DNA of 64,000 nt from Typhlomys cinereus (Eukaryota > Chordata > Mammalia > Rodentia > Platacanthomyidae): contig JALPQD010000248.1 in the NCBI GenBank assembly GCA_023101885.1, positions 335,423 to 399,422 on the forward strand. Direction: 5' to 3'. Of the stretch, positions 35,825 through 48,354 are shown one piece after another. The translations under genes were made by a program, and so were the position numbers. The notes under the pieces are model-generated. The model was not told the DNA's origin and did not search any database. It was given only the letters and a program-made list of their open reading frames with translations. Position 1 is the stretch's first letter. The number at the start of each line of letters is the position of its first letter.

Positions 35825-37035
35825 TTGGTAGACCTCATTGTGATTTTTTTTCTTACATTCCAAGTGTTCTCTCCCTTCCTCCAATTCTACCATATTTCCT
35901 ATTTCCCACAATACTCCAGACCTTGTATCTTCAAACCACTTGGTTCTGTCTCTTTCCTCTCCCTCAAAGTGTTCCTCCATTTCCTTAATGTGCCCTCTCC
36001 CTTGCTTTTCTTTATCTCATTTAGTTTCCTGGAAGGTTTATACCAGAATGAGCATAAAACAAAGGACATATGGTGTTTATCATTCTGGATCTGAACACCT
36101 CACTCAGTATATTAGTTTTAGTTTCATCTATTTTATTTGTGAACTTTTTGACAGCTGAGTCATGATCTTCCTTGTATTATATGTACTAGTTTTTATCAAC
36201 CATTTTTCATGTGATGGACAGGTAAACTGATTTCATTCTCTTGATGCTTTGAATGTGGCCCATGATGAACATTCGTATGTATGCATCTCTGTGGTAAGAT
36301 AAAGGATCTTTTGAAAATGCAGCCAGGAAAGACATAGCTGGGCCATAGCTAGGTTCATTTCCAATCTTTCTTTCTTTCTTTCTTTTTCTTTCTTTCTTTC
36401 TTTCTTTCTTTTCTTTCTTTCTTTCTTTTTCTTTTCTTTCTTTCTTCTTCTTTCTTTCTCTTCTTCATTTCTTTCTTTCTCTTTCTTTTTCTTTTGTTCT
36501 TTCTTTCTCTCTCTCTTTCTTTCTCTCTCTTTCCTTCTTTCTCTCTCCTCTTTCTTTCTTTCTTTCTTTCTTCTTTCTTTCTTTCTTTCTTTCTTTTTCT
36601 TTTTCTCTCTCTTTCTATCATTTTCTTTCTCTTTCTCTCTTTCTCTCTTTCTTGTGCATGGGGGATATCTACAATGGCTTGCAAAATTTTACATCACCAC
36701 CATCAGTGCATAACAGTTCTCTTTTCCCAGAATTTGGTGTTGCATATTTTGTTAATCTTCATTATTCTGATTAAATTAAATGGAATCTCATAGTAAGTTT
36801 GATTTTCATTTTGTTGATGATTGAAAATGTCAAACATTTCTTAGCTATTTCTTAGATATTTAAATTTCTTCTTTTAAGAATGCTTTATTCAGATCAATAG
36901 TCCATTTCAGTTAGGTTTTTTCCTTTGCCAATGCATGATTTTATTTTTAATTTTTATACATTCTGGATACTTATCTTCTGTCATATGTATAGCTCACAAA
37001 GATTGCCTGTCATGTGTAGACCAACTTTACTGAAA
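35825..37035 (-). mobile_element. Old L1 ORF2/3' fragment split by TTTC tract
   Basis: Read in reverse, degraded ORF2 3' sequence is recognisable on both sides of the pyrimidine tract. Signs are the tatggtgtttatcattctgg and cacctcactcag region, and later ttgatgatt...aatgtc-type strings seen in reversed L1s. The 36362-36655 microsatellite expanded inside it. The copy is much older than the two long L1s. Confidence 0.55.
36362..36655. repeat. (TTTC)n pyrimidine tract, about 290 bases
   Basis: A nearly pure C/T strand made of TTTC, TTTTC, TTC and CT units without a purine for long stretches. The reading frames here encode only Lys/Arg/Glu or Phe/Leu/Ser runs and are not genes. Such tracts are prone to triplex formation and length change. 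Confidence 0.95.
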
Positions 37036-37049
37036 CAAAGTTTCTTTTG

Positions 37050-37215
37050 GAGAATAGAAGTTATTCAGTTATTTGTCTACTTATTTTTGTATTTTTATTC
37101 TTTTACAGTCTTAAACGTGTATGCAATGCATTGGATCAAAGCTATTCCACCCTCCCTCCTCCTGAACATTCCCCTATCATGTTTACCTCCACCTTTATGT
37201 CCATATTTTTAATTA
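37050..37215 (-). mobile_element. Possible old L1 3' UTR piece
   Basis: The T-rich start, aatgcattggatcaaagcta and the C-rich ccaccctccctcctcctgaa resemble an older rodent L1 3' UTR in reverse. It may belong to the fragment before it. Weak call. Confidence 0.3.
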
Positions 37216-38010
37216 GAATAGTATGGAATAATACATGGGAAATAAGAGAAGATACACTTAGGATGCAGATAGCTAGTTTGACTGTTTTGACAACTACAGA
37301 TGATTAAGAATGCTTAATTGAAGCTTAAAAATGGAAGCATTGTCCATTTCCTGTGGAAATGTCGAGAACACACCCATCCCCAGACAAGGCAGGTTGCTTA
37401 TGTTTGGGACACACAGGAACTTGGCCTAGAGATGTCATCCTTGTTCTGAGCATACCGACCTGACCCATAAGAAGCCATCTACATTGTGAGCTCACTGAGC
37501 TCTGACCCAGGGGAACTGTCCATATTGTGACCACATGGAGCCCTGGCCCGAGGAGAATGTCCTTCTGTGAGTACATGGAAATCAGGTTGTGAACACATGG
37601 ATATGGAATTCTGGGACTGACAGGCACTGTGGTATATTAGGTTGCGGATCATTCAAATAGTTACATGTCAGAACACAAGATAAAGAATTAGTCCTCTCAT
37701 CTTTGCCACATATTGGCAAGCATGCATACTGGCAACACAGCAAACCATGGGATAGCCTGTGCAGGTAAGAACAGAAGGACATGGAGCTGTGGTTGTCTAT
37801 AGAAGTTTTACCCACAATCAAGTCTACTAACATTCCCACACAAATGGGATAGGCGCATCTCTAGCCGAGGAGCCACAGACAATCAATGGCTGCTAGAGGG
37901 AAAGTGATTATCTCTGCTCAGGACTATCATTGATGGCAGGCTGCTAATGCTTCAGTGAATGGACACATATCCATTTATATCAAGGCATCAGTAATAAGTG
38001 GACTCAGTGA
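37216..38010. other. Unique DNA, no gene seen
   Basis: It contains loosely repeated words around 37380-37580 (gagctcactgagctctgaccca, ccacatggagccctggccc) that may be an internal short repeat. No gene recognised. Confidence 0.35.
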
Positions 38011-38011
38011 G

Positions 38012-38012
38012 G

Positions 38013-38087
<75 letters not shown>

Positions 38088-38092
38088 AGAAA
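38012..38092. repeat. (AAAG)n purine tract
   Basis: About 80 bases of nearly perfect GAAA repeat. It lies 1.4 kb from the TTTC tract and in the opposite strand sense. Confidence 0.95.
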
Positions 38093-38417
38093 AAGAAGCG
38101 AGACATAAAAGTGAGAAAAGAAAGATGGATGAGGTCAGTGGAATGGGAAAGTGTATCGTCATTGGATGTGACAGAATACATTGCACATACAAGACTGTGA
38201 AAGAATAAAATGTATTAGAAGATTTAAGTGCACAAAATTAAAGTGAGAACAGTTTTGCAAAACCCCCTTATGTGAGGTACTCCCAGGAATGAGGTTCAAA
38301 GAAATTATTCTAAGCTTTTTTTAATCCAATAAATCTCTACAAAAAAGGCTATCCAAACAGTGACTCCAGCGAGACAGATATCCTTGGAACTAGGCTTCTC
38401 CCCATTTAAAAATATTA

Positions 38418-38588
38418 ACACAAGTCCCAGTGAGGTGATTCAACTGGTCAATGCACCTGCTCACAAAACTGGCCACCTGAGTTAAATAGTCAAAAAAGGA
38501 CAAGGAGAAAACTGACTTCTGAATCTTGTCCTTTGACCTCCACATACATGTGGCAAATGGCCTCTCTCTCTCTCCTGTCTCTCTCCTG

Positions 38589-38621
<33 letters not shown>

Positions 38622-38655
38622 TACTTTCTCTTTTCCTATCAAATGGATGAATGAA
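38418..38655 (+). mobile_element. B3-like SINE with (CT)n tail
   Basis: Head cagtgaggtgattcaactgg, conserved gagaaaactgacttctgaat and gacctccacatacatgtggc, then CT repeats at 38562-38621. Same subfamily as 27308 and 48355. Confidence 0.7.
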
Positions 38656-38997
38656 TGATTTTTATATTATCAGAAATTCGGTTGCATAAAGGAGTTTTTC
38701 TTCCCACTGCAACTCTTTTCATTCTCACTTCTCTTTCTTGCTGTTATTTCTCTCCTAGCTTAAGCAGAAGAAAGAATGCATAGGATGCTTGTCACATGCT
38801 AATGACCTACTTAACTTAGGACCCTGATCTCCCAACTGCTTTCAGGAAATTAAACACAGATCTTCCTGGGGAAGTCAAGGGCCATTGAGTTACCTCATTG
38901 AGTTGCGGTATTACCAATTTGTCCCACACAGATAATTTGCAATGCTATGTAACCCATTCCTTTAGCGTGTGAATGTTAGTGATTTCTAATATATTCA
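38656..38997. other. Unique DNA
   Basis: Nothing recognised. Confidence 0.3.
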
Positions 38998-39077
38998 GTT
39001 ATTCAAGCAACTGATTTTAGAAAACTTTCACATCCATGAAAAGAAAACTATCCACTAGAGCAGTCCCTCGCTATTTA
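38998..39077 (+). repeat. Local direct repeat, copy 1
   Basis: The segment from gttattcaagcaactg to cctcgctattta recurs at 39682-39759 in the same orientation with only a few differences. The two copies are about 680 bases apart. Confidence 0.85.
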
Positions 39078-39469
39078 TGCCACAATGTCCCAAGAGTCAC
39101 CTGTGAACAATATTGCATTACAGGAATTGCCACAATTTTCATCCATCATTGTTCATTTCCCCTCTTTTCATTGAGTTGCTTAATTTCTATAAATCTTTCC
39201 CTAAATTTGCTGGCTCTTTTTTTTCTGTCCATTAAAAATGGCTGTTGAGTACTTGTTGCTTTATTTTTATGAGCTGGAGTATAAATTTCTCCAGAGTCTG
39301 CCTAATTAAAACATGACAGCTAGCTTCCAAATTAATATTTGTGATTGCTCTTAGATTTCATTACTGCAAAGTTCTCCTTTGAATTATCTATAAACCAGAA
39401 AATCTTGTGTTTAGATTGTGACATTTTTGAATAGCCAGCCTCTCTTTTAAGTTTCCTTTTGATTCTTAG

Positions 39470-39680
39470 TTTTCACGTGTTTGTGTATGAAGTGTGTGGG
39501 GGGGGTGAACACACATGAAAGCCAGTGTAGGTGCACATGTACATATGTGCACAAGTGAGCAGAGAGCCAATGTTTGATAATGAAAATCACTCTCTATAAA
39601 TCTGCCATCTTACTATTTTGGTGGTGGGTCTCTAATTTAACCCACAGTACACCTACCATGGGAGTTTGGGTAATTCTTTA
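39470..39680 (-). mobile_element. Possible SINE-like relic, GT-rich
   Basis: Imperfect gtgtttgtgtatgaagtgtg and tgcacatgtacatatgtgc, followed by gagagccaatg and a body that resembles old rodent GT-headed SINEs. Poorly defined. Confidence 0.3.
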
Positions 39681-39681
39681 G

Positions 39682-39759
39682 GTTATTCAAGCAACTGATT
39701 TTAGAAAACTTACACATCCATGAAAAGAAATCTCCACTAGAGCAGTCCCTCGCTATTTA
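39682..39759 (+). repeat. Local direct repeat, copy 2
   Basis: Second copy of 38998-39077. It is flanked by taattcttta on the left and ggaatttcagg on the right, which would read smoothly if it were removed. This suggests it was inserted here. Confidence 0.8.
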
Positions 39760-41225
39760 GGAATTTCAGGACCCACCTTCCAGGGCTGGAATTACATCAG
39801 TGTTTTCTCTTCCAAAAGTCCTCATATTGAAGTCGTCAGCAAGATGCCTTTCATATTCAGCCAGGTTATGTTTTATCTTTATTGCTGACAAAAGATGTCC
39901 AAAGAACAGATGTGCATTATCTTGAAAAGAAAAATATGTTTAATTTTAGAGATACCCATTAAGGAAGCAGCGTTATGTTGAAACAACCTCCAACTGGATA
40001 ACGTAACAGCTACCAGTTGAATTTTCAATGTCATATTCATTGGAATTCATTTGATAGAACATAAAATTGGCCAAGGGATGGAAGGAAGATGGATCATGCA
40101 ATGGTGTTTCAAGTCCTCCTGATACTAGCATGAGGTCAGATATTTTCAAATCTGAACATCACAGGAAAACACCAAGTAAATGTTGTATTTATATTCACTT
40201 GCTAATAAATTTATTCACCTCATGAGTAGGAGTGTATAAGAATGATTAGCTGTGTACTTGTAAGGCTTTTACCAACTATCTATTTCTGAATCTGTGATTT
40301 TTCCAATTGTGTATTATCAAAATTGTGTAGAATATAATAAGAATTACTATAGACACTAATAATACTTATTAGTATGATATATAAACTCATGAGATATATG
40401 TGAAATTGCTATGCTAAATTCAATTTTAGTACTACATTAATATTTGCAAGATACTCTCTGTGAGTAAGAAAACTTACAGAAAAGTAAAAAAAGTAAGCTC
40501 AGGGTTTTGCTTTTAAAGTAATTTCCAATGTTTGTATTTGCTTCACTGCATTTTATAGGCTCACTAATAAAAGTTTTTATTATCTTCTGATTTAAATCTA
40601 GTCACTTATTAAACCTCATAGCTATTTGCTTTTTCATATTTTTCTTTCTTTTTTAAAAATGCTTTCTATAACATTGCCAGAAATTACTTATTTGATTTTT
40701 TGTCCTATAGTTTTTTCTCCCTTTTCAATATATTGTGACTGATACAGATTTGTGGAAGGATAAAACAATCTATTGCTAAATAAGAAGTATGCTCTATTAA
40801 TGTAAATTTTCTAGCTGTTATCACTTCGAAAAGAACAGAGAATTAATACCGATGAGAAATGGGGTTTGGGCCTCTGAATTTTGATGCTGTGGATCTATGT
40901 CTCTCCAATTAAGAAAAACACACCAGGGAATAGAATAAAAAAAAAATCAGCAAACTGTTATTTCTGCATCTGGATTGAAGCCTTTATTTTCCATTTTATT
41001 TCTTAAAGGATAATCAGTCCTCCTTGATAACCAAGAACTTTTTGTTAGGAAAAGAAGGGCACTGATTTTCTTTTCTTTCCCATTGAAATAGCAAGATTCC
41101 CAGAATAAAACCATGAGCATAAAAAGGTGTGATCCTGATCTCACTCAGACCTATTCTAACTCCTGAAAACTGTTAGTAAAAGAATGGGAAAATGTTTCCC
41201 TGTTACTACTTAACCTCAAAGCCCA
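39760..41225. other. Unique AT-rich DNA
   Basis: No gene or repeat recognised. Confidence 0.35.
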
Positions 41226-41227
41226 CC

Positions 41228-41588
41228 TGTCACAGTTTGAATTTGAGTTGTTTGTGACGGGATCATGTGCTTGCATCTTTAGCTAGTGTTGATGTTTGAA
41301 AAAGTTGTGACGCTTTCTAATGTCTTACTGGAGGAAGGAATGTCATAGGGGGCATGCTTTGAGGAGGGGAAACCCACCGTGCTTCTACTAGTAGTCTGCT
41401 TGAGCAGTAGACTCTTACAGTTGACCATTACAGTCTTAGCCTCCATTATGTCTGTAGTGACTTGGGCTGGAGGCTGCCACCCTCCATGATGGATTATATC
41501 TTCCTTTCTGGATTCTTAAGTCAAATAAATCTTTTCTGTCCTTAAGTTGCTTGAGGAGTGTTGTTTCACACCATAGAAATCTCTCACA
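41228..41588 (+). mobile_element. LTR relic, MaLR/ERVL-like
   Basis: It starts TGTCACAGTTTG, carries the polyadenylation signal aaataaatcttttctgtcct (41523-41542) and ends near ctctcaca. The layout fits a rodent ERVL/MaLR LTR. No matching TSD was found, so the ends are tentative. Confidence 0.45.
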
Positions 41589-42585
41589 AAGGCAAGTCAC
41601 AGTTGCTTGTTTGGCTATTTTTTCTTTCTTCATGGTATGCTTTCTTTTATTTTAGCACAATAGGTATAACATAGGTTTATCATATGATATGTCACAGATA
41701 TGAACCTAGGAACTTAGATATGTTAGAAAAGCCACAAGCCACTGAGCTGCACCCTTGCCTAAATATGGGTTATTGATAGTAAACTAAAGGCTACTGGCAA
41801 TGGTCTGCTCTTTACTGTCCATAAAAGAGAGTGCACATCCTCACATCAGTGTGTAGGGAATATGATTACAGATCAGACCAGCCCTGCTGCCTTCATTCTG
41901 CAAACCTTAGTACTATTTGCTCCTTCTCACTTCAGCAATAACTTAGTGAAAGTAACCTCAGAGGGATGTGCTATCGCCAATTCTTAATTGCTCTGAAATT
42001 TATAGGAATGTGTCCAGAAATAGCTAGCCCTAATGAATTAAGAAATTCCTCGCAACGGCATGATTACCATTGGTGTATCTGCAACTTTCAAATGCACAAA
42101 ATGAATGGTCTTGCAAAGTGAGTAGACTTAGACTGTGTATTTATTAAAAGCATAGAATAGTAAACATAATTCAGGTTAAGTAACTATTCCATGCTTAGTA
42201 ATAATGTGTGCCAAGTCTCACAGTTTATCTACACAGTTTGTCTCATCAGAAATCACCCAGGGATTTTCCTAAATGTTTACACTAAAACTGTGCCTGGAGA
42301 TTGTGATTTAATAATGTTGTTAGAAATCTGTAGACTTAGAATTTCAGGAAGAATTCTTCAATGATTTTCTGGTCCAAACAAGACAATGTAGGCTCAGTCT
42401 TTACTACAATATAGATGTGTAAAATTTGAAACAGTTAAATACTATTTTATCCACTGATAATTTCATACATGTGTAGAGTACATTCTGTTTAATGGAATTT
42501 CCTCTTTCTCCAATTTCCCCTCACCCTTTCTTATGCCCTTTGTTATAGATAGATTTGAGTATTATTATCCTGATGGTAAAGGGTT
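41589..42585. other. Unique DNA, no gene seen
   Basis: Nothing recognised. Confidence 0.35.
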
Positions 42586-42589
42586 TAAA

Positions 42590-43060
42590 CTCTGGACACA
42601 TTTGTTAGTAGCTGAGTTGAGCCTAGAACAAATCTGCAGGAGATTATCTAGTTGATGAGGGATGCCCAGCCTATGTTGAACAGGACTGGTAAATAAGATG
42701 GACAGAAATGTTTGAGAAAGTCGATACTCTTTTGTATACTTAACCAGATATCCTGGTCTGCAAGAAGACAGTCCCTCTCTCAACCATTATGTGAATATGC
42801 TGTGACCAGTCCCCTCAGTCCCCGATGTTGGTATGGCTTTCTGCCAAGCTGCACAAGCAACTGTAACGGGAACATTGTAAAATGTACTTCTGCTGCTTCC
42901 TGGTAGCCATGGAGAAAATGGCTTTCTTCTGTCGTGTCTTGCCACATTCACACTTCCTCCTCCCAGCCTGCAAACAGCACAGCCATTTGTGTATAAGGAA
43001 ACTTTGAAAAAAGAATAAAACTTTCTTTCCCTCTCTTTATGATGTTTCTCCTAGGTGTTA
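42590..43060 (+). mobile_element. LTR-like relic with polyA signal
   Basis: gttgagcctagaacaaatct and cccagcctatgttgaaca resemble the body of the 43815 relic. A polyA signal agaataaaactttct follows at 43012-43026. The ends are unclear. Confidence 0.4.
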
Positions 43061-43814
43061 GTCAAAATAATGGCAAAGCATATTAGCATAAAATTTGAAA
43101 ATTTAGAAAGGACAGGAAACTGGCTTGGGATCTTGGGTATTTTATTGTCTGGTGCATATCCACAAAATAATGGACTGTGTCATCTCAGTCTTGGAAGTAT
43201 ATGCCCTTTATCTTGGAATAGGACATAAGTCAGATATGTTTGCTATTACTCATGAGAGAACAGAAGCAATTATGATGAATTGAAATGAGCTCAATATACA
43301 TGAAGAGAGATATTTTGAAAACTTTGGCAGAAAGTAAGAAGGCAGAAGATGTTCTCTTATACCTGAAATAATGGCCTTCTTGCCTAGATACAAAGATATA
43401 TTGTCTCTGGCCAGAGACATAAAAGGGAATTACCTACTCAATAGTATATGAAATATTGTAATATCTATTGACCTAACACTGAATATATCCATGTTAAAGT
43501 CAATGGAAGAAGATTCTAGTGCATTCCTCCACTGGGAAGATAGGAGTAATAGGGAATTTCTTCACTTTTAGTGTACAATCTTATTTCGCCCATCCTAGAA
43601 GGAATCAAGGCATCACAGTATGGATAAGAAACTGAAATTCATAAATGATAACATAACAGAGCTCTTATCTCAGCTCATGCAGCTCAAAAGAAAACATCAT
43701 GGTATGTGCAAGTACTTAGGGAAAATGCTGTCAGCCACAAATTCTTTACTTTCCAAAATACTTCTTCACACCCTGGAAGAGAAGACTTTGCCAGGTTGTG
43801 CCAGTTGTACACAC
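43061..43814. other. Unique DNA, no gene seen
   Basis: A 68-codon frame at 43620-43826 is unsupported. Confidence 0.35.
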
Positions 43815-44098
43815 GTGTCAATTTGACTGAGCTCTGGGCATGTTTGGAAAGAATTAGTAACTGAGGCAGCCCCTGAAGGAGCCTGTGGGAAATTGTCTGA
43901 ATGATGCGAGAAGACCCAGCCCATGATGGTTAGGTTGAGCAGATGGATAAACTAGAGAGAGCTGGATTGTATTTAGCATACTGACATGCAGCCCTCCTGG
44001 AAAGAAAGAAACTCGGAACTCTCAGTTCTATATATGAATATGATGTGCTCAATACCCTCAGCTCCTAATGTAGCTATGAACTCTCCTGTCAACCGCGA
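43815..44098 (+). mobile_element. LTR-like relic
   Basis: It starts tgtcaatttgactgagct, then gaggcagcccctgaagg, agacccagcccatgatggtt and ctcctgtcaaccgcg. This layout is shared with the ERVL-type LTRs of the window. It is truncated. Confidence 0.4.
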
Positions 44099-45319
44099 AG
44101 TTAAAAAATATATTTGATCGTAATTATTTTAGTTTACAATAATATATTGATATACAATGTATTATTAAATCAATATAGAATAAGGTGTCATGTAGTATAT
44201 TTGTACATTGTAATTATAGTCATGCACATTATAACCCAAGTAAGAATAAAATCCCTTGGAAGCCCATTGTGGTTGGCACTAGTCCTTGGTCAGGTGACTA
44301 AGACAGAGGGAATCAATTGAGGAAGTTGCCTTCCTTTGTTATGTTGATCTGGCAAGTGAGGATTTTTTTTCTCTCTCAGCAGTTCTATGGGTAAATGGAC
44401 ACAGTGTGACCAAACTGGACAAGGAACTGTCCTGAAGAATTATAAGCCAGAAAAAAAAAAAAAGACCCTTGTTCTTTAAGCTTCTTTGTCATGAATTTAT
44501 CAGCAACATGCTGAGTAATTTCTTCAAAATCCATAGATATATGTGTGAGCACAAGCTCTGTAAATACATTAGGATGCCAGTTTGGAAATTCATAATAAAA
44601 CACAGCCAGGGAAATTATAATGAGGTCCAAATAAATAAACATAGTAAGTCTGTAGACTTAAGTGCTATCATGATAATGAACTTTAAGCTGAATGCCTCAC
44701 AAGGACTCAAGACAGAAGAAGGAAAACACAATCCAGCTGTGAGCTGCTGATTAAAAACTCACTTGAAATCCAGTACCATATTTAGATAAAAAAAATAAAT
44801 AAATAGATACAGACTATGCTATGTCAAAAACTTTACAAAGTACATCTGGAAGTAAAAATTAGCAGAGGCAGAAGCAGAAATTCTCTCATTCCAAAAGTAT
44901 TAATACATTATTAAAAATAACAACTGAAAGATTGTAAGCATCCATGCATGAACAAACAAGAAATGACAATTGAGCCAAAGGAAAAATAGACAATACAAAT
45001 TTATAGATAACAATGTTGAATTTCCATCCCAGGCATTGCTACTTTTTAAAATCTAAATCAGCAAAATATGGAATTTTTGAGCAATATATTCAATCAATAA
45101 ATTTAATTTCAAAGTACAATTTTAATTTGAAAGTATAATTTATAAGTATATTTATTTTATAAACACATAGCACTGTATTAAATAATCATCAAATTTAAAA
45201 GAATCAAAACAATAAAGAATTCTTGACAATAAATTATACGTCTAAATTATACATCAATAATCAACAGGAAGGAAATCACTTTGCTCAAGACAGTAAAAAC
45301 AGTACACTTCTAAATATAG
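44099..45319. other. Very AT-rich DNA
   Basis: No gene or clear repeat. The last part may already be degraded L1. Confidence 0.35.
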
Positions 45320-46020
45320 GATGTACCCGTTAGATATAGTACATTGCATACAAAATGAAAAAAACTAAATTAAAATGGAAACAAAATACATTAAAATGTT
45401 TGAGACATAACTAAAGAAGTACTGGAAGGAAATTTGTGGTAGGAAATATGAATATTAAAAATATTAAAAAGGGTTTTCACTTAATAGAGTTTCTAGGTCA
45501 AAGAATTAAAAACATCATATGGAAATGAATCCAAAACAAGTAGAGGGAAACAAATAATCAACATGAGATTGGGATTAATAGAAACAAAATACAAATAGTA
45601 GAGAAAAAGCAATAAGTCATTTATTTGAAAATTCGTAAAATCAAGTAACTTTATTAAGATATGTCAAACAATGAAAGGTCACTCAAGAGTAGGACTGATA
45701 TGAAATGAGCACTGTGTTTGCTCATTTGCATAAAATAAAATGGAATCCATGTTGTATGTGTCTGCAGTCACAGGTTCAGTGAATACAAGAAATGGGGAAA
45801 TTCTAGATGAACAAAACCAAACTAAAATGAAACGCATTTACTATCCGAGAAACTATGAATCAAAGAAAAAATAACAATTAACTTTCCAGAAAATAAATCT
45901 ACCAATCTGGATAGTTTGGAAGAACAATTTAATAAAAAACATAAAGTATTATTAATAATATAACTTCTAGTCAAAGGACAACCTTTCTCAGCTCATTTTC
46001 TAATGCCAGCACTAGAAAAA
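45320..46020 (+). mobile_element. Old L1 ORF2 fragment
   Basis: The plus strand has the A-rich base bias of L1 sense DNA. Words resemble the ORF2 segment between endonuclease and RT (acatgagattgggattaata, cagctcattttctaatgcca). No open frame remains. Confidence 0.45.
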
Positions 46021-46064
46021 TAAGGGAATATCATATACTGGATTGAAAAATAAAATGTTGAGCT

Positions 46065-46413
46065 TGCAACATGTCTTGGAGGGGAAACAATTTGCCACAC
46101 AGGTGTGAAGATCTGAATTTGAATCCCAGAAGCCACCAAAAGTACAACATGGAAGACTCTGTCTAATTGCAATGCTTCTGTGGTAAGACCATAGGAAAGG
46201 GAAAGAAAACGCCCCAGAAGCTTTGGGATGAGGCATCCTGACCTATGAAACCATGAACAGCTAATTTAGCCTATCTCAGAGAAGATAGGAGGCAAGGAAT
46301 GACATCTGAGATTGTCCTCTGACCACCACACAAATACATTTACACACAACCAAACACAAACATATGAGCAAGCACACATGCATATGTATGTACACATAGA
46401 CACACAGAGAGAA

Positions 46414-46458
<45 letters not shown>

Positions 46459-46480
46459 AATTAGAGAAAAAGAAAGCAGA
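46065..46480 (+). mobile_element. Old B2-like SINE with complex tail
   Basis: Head aacatgtcttggaggggaaa, B-box-like atctgaatttgaatccca, gagattgtcctctgaccacc, then CA-rich DNA, (GA)n at 46408-46430 and (GACA)n at 46431-46457. Edges estimated. Confidence 0.6.
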
Positions 46481-47140
46481 GTGTCAAGAAATCTCATAAA
46501 ATTACACATAAATATTCTCAATAAATAGGGACAGGTGCAGTTATTTAGAATCCTTTGATACAAAATTTTCAGTGATTACATGGAATGAAAGCAATTTTTT
46601 ACACGTTCATTATAAGTACAATTTGAAATTGAAATCTGAGTCTTTTTCTAAGTAAACTATATACTCAAGTATACCAAGATCAGGAGATAACTTTCCTGTC
46701 AGCTGTGGTACAAAACCTAGAGGTGATACTGAGCAGTATGCTACATTTCCTGGATCTTTTGAAGGTTTATCCTTGTCCTCAACTTGACAGGAAACGGGAT
46801 AAGCTAGCTGATCAGCCTTCAGACCACCAAGAAGGAGATTATCTGGATTAAGATTTTTAAAGTGCAAATGACAGAGGCAGAGGATCTCATCACCTGACAG
46901 GATGCAGCCTAGAGCAGTAGAAGAGCAGTGAGGTGGACAAAACAACCAGCCAGAAAGCAGATTAACGCAAGGTTCACACAGAATCAGGCTAAGATAAACT
47001 CTCCCCATCCTAATGTTTTGGGAACCTCATGGAAGAGGGTGTGGTGAGATTGTAAGAATCTAAAAATAGGAAGGTTCACTGTTATATAAGACATTGCATT
47101 CAAGGCAGGAATGCTACATCTAAGATCTCACTGCAGTGAG
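46481..47140. other. Unique DNA with 132-codon minus frame
   Basis: The minus frame 46610-47008 is the longest one outside recognisable repeats. It starts MGRVYLSLILCEPC, has no domain I know and no splice context, and probably arose by chance. Confidence 0.35.
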
Positions 47141-47149
47141 ACCTGTTCT

Positions 47150-47500
47150 TACCAAACCTGCCTAACGACCGACATGTCAACATGCTCCCCATAGAGTCTA
47201 GATGAACTCAAGAGAAATAAGCACGTGCAGTGGAAACCTTAAGTACTAAAGCTGGATGAGTGAAGGGAAATGCTCCCATCAGTGGGGTTCCCCAAAGAGA
47301 GGCAACTTTGCATGACACAAATGGCTTGAACCCCCACAAGAGTAGATAAGCCAGAGGAAACTCTGGGATCCACAGAAGCAGACAGGCAGAATGGTGGGAG
47401 GAGAAGATGGATTGACAGGAAAGAAGGGTGATGGGAAGGAAGGGGGATGAAGGGAAGCAGGGTATCAATATGCTCTTGAACTAGAAAAATAAAATAATTA
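47150..47500 (+). mobile_element. Old retroelement 3' end, G-rich
   Basis: It shares gacatgtcaacatgctcccc with 54635-55050 and, like it, ends in a GGGA-rich tract (47395-47460) and an A-rich end. It is probably the 3' UTR of an older L1 type. Confidence 0.45.
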
Positions 47501-47834
47501 AATTAAGTGCAAATGACCAACCTGAAATGTGGGTGTCATCTTCTAGTGGCAGATCAGATAACATGGAAAGAAAAGGTCTTTCCCTCTGCTGGCAAGCTCA
47601 TCTTTCCTGCTAATGCCATTCTTTGCAGACATTAGAACCAGTTTTCCTTGACCTTCCAACATGACCGAAGTCCAAAGGCTTTCTAGGAACTCCTCCCCCA
47701 CCCCCTTCACCTCCACTTTGGCTCTGCTGAGATATTGAGCTCCAAAACTGAGCAGCTACGTTAATGTTCAACGTAGGGTTATGAACGGGAAAATTTATAT
47801 ATTTTCTAATGAAACTGTCACTTGCCATAGTGAA
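47501..47834. other. Unique DNA
   Basis: It contains the C-rich string cctcccccacccccttcacc at 47691-47710. No gene seen. Confidence 0.3.
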
Positions 47835-48160
47835 TAACACATCCAAGGTGCTAGGGAGATGACTCATTGTATAACTTGCTTTTTTTGCAAGAAGGAGTGC
47901 AGGAGTTTTAACCCCAAACCCATATAACTAATGGGTAGAAAGGGTGGTCTCTTGTAACTCCAGTCCTTGTGGTAAACACAGAGACCCGCATGCTATGGTA
48001 GGTTAATGTAGCTGAGTAGGAGCATTGGGTACAGATAGGAGACTCTAATTATAAATCAGGAAAATCATTAAAGAAGGTAGTTGAAATCAGCTTCAGATCT
48101 CATATGCACATCCACATTTATATTTGCCCACACACATGCAGACATACATATATGTACTCC
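47835..48160 (+). mobile_element. Diverged B2-like SINE
   Basis: Head ggtgctagggagatgactca, tttgcaagaaggagtgcagg and a drifted B box. A CA-rich segment (48110-48145) lies at the end. Confidence 0.55.
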
Positions 48161-48354
48161 CTGAGCACAATTACAAGAAAAAAAGCATAAATAGAGAGAT
48201 ATAGACAAAGGAAATAGAGCCAGTCATGATCACACATTGGCGTATGTAATAGTAAAAACTATACTCTAGTGAATGCAAAAGCAAAACCTGAAATGCCTGT
48301 CATGTGTTTAGTTCAAGAATTGTCTAGTAAGTCAATGAGTTAGAAAGTGAGATC

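Noticed and set aside
36355..36793. Lys/Glu/Arg- and Phe/Leu/Ser-rich open frames
   Set aside because: They are translations of the TTTC microsatellite.
46431..46457. Short regular repeats as a CRISPR-like array
   Set aside because: It is a simple (GACA)n microsatellite without spacers, in eukaryotic DNA.
46610..47008. 132-codon minus frame as a possible gene
   Set aside because: No family resemblance, no promoter or splice context and no neighbouring gene. This length can occur by chance in 64 kb.
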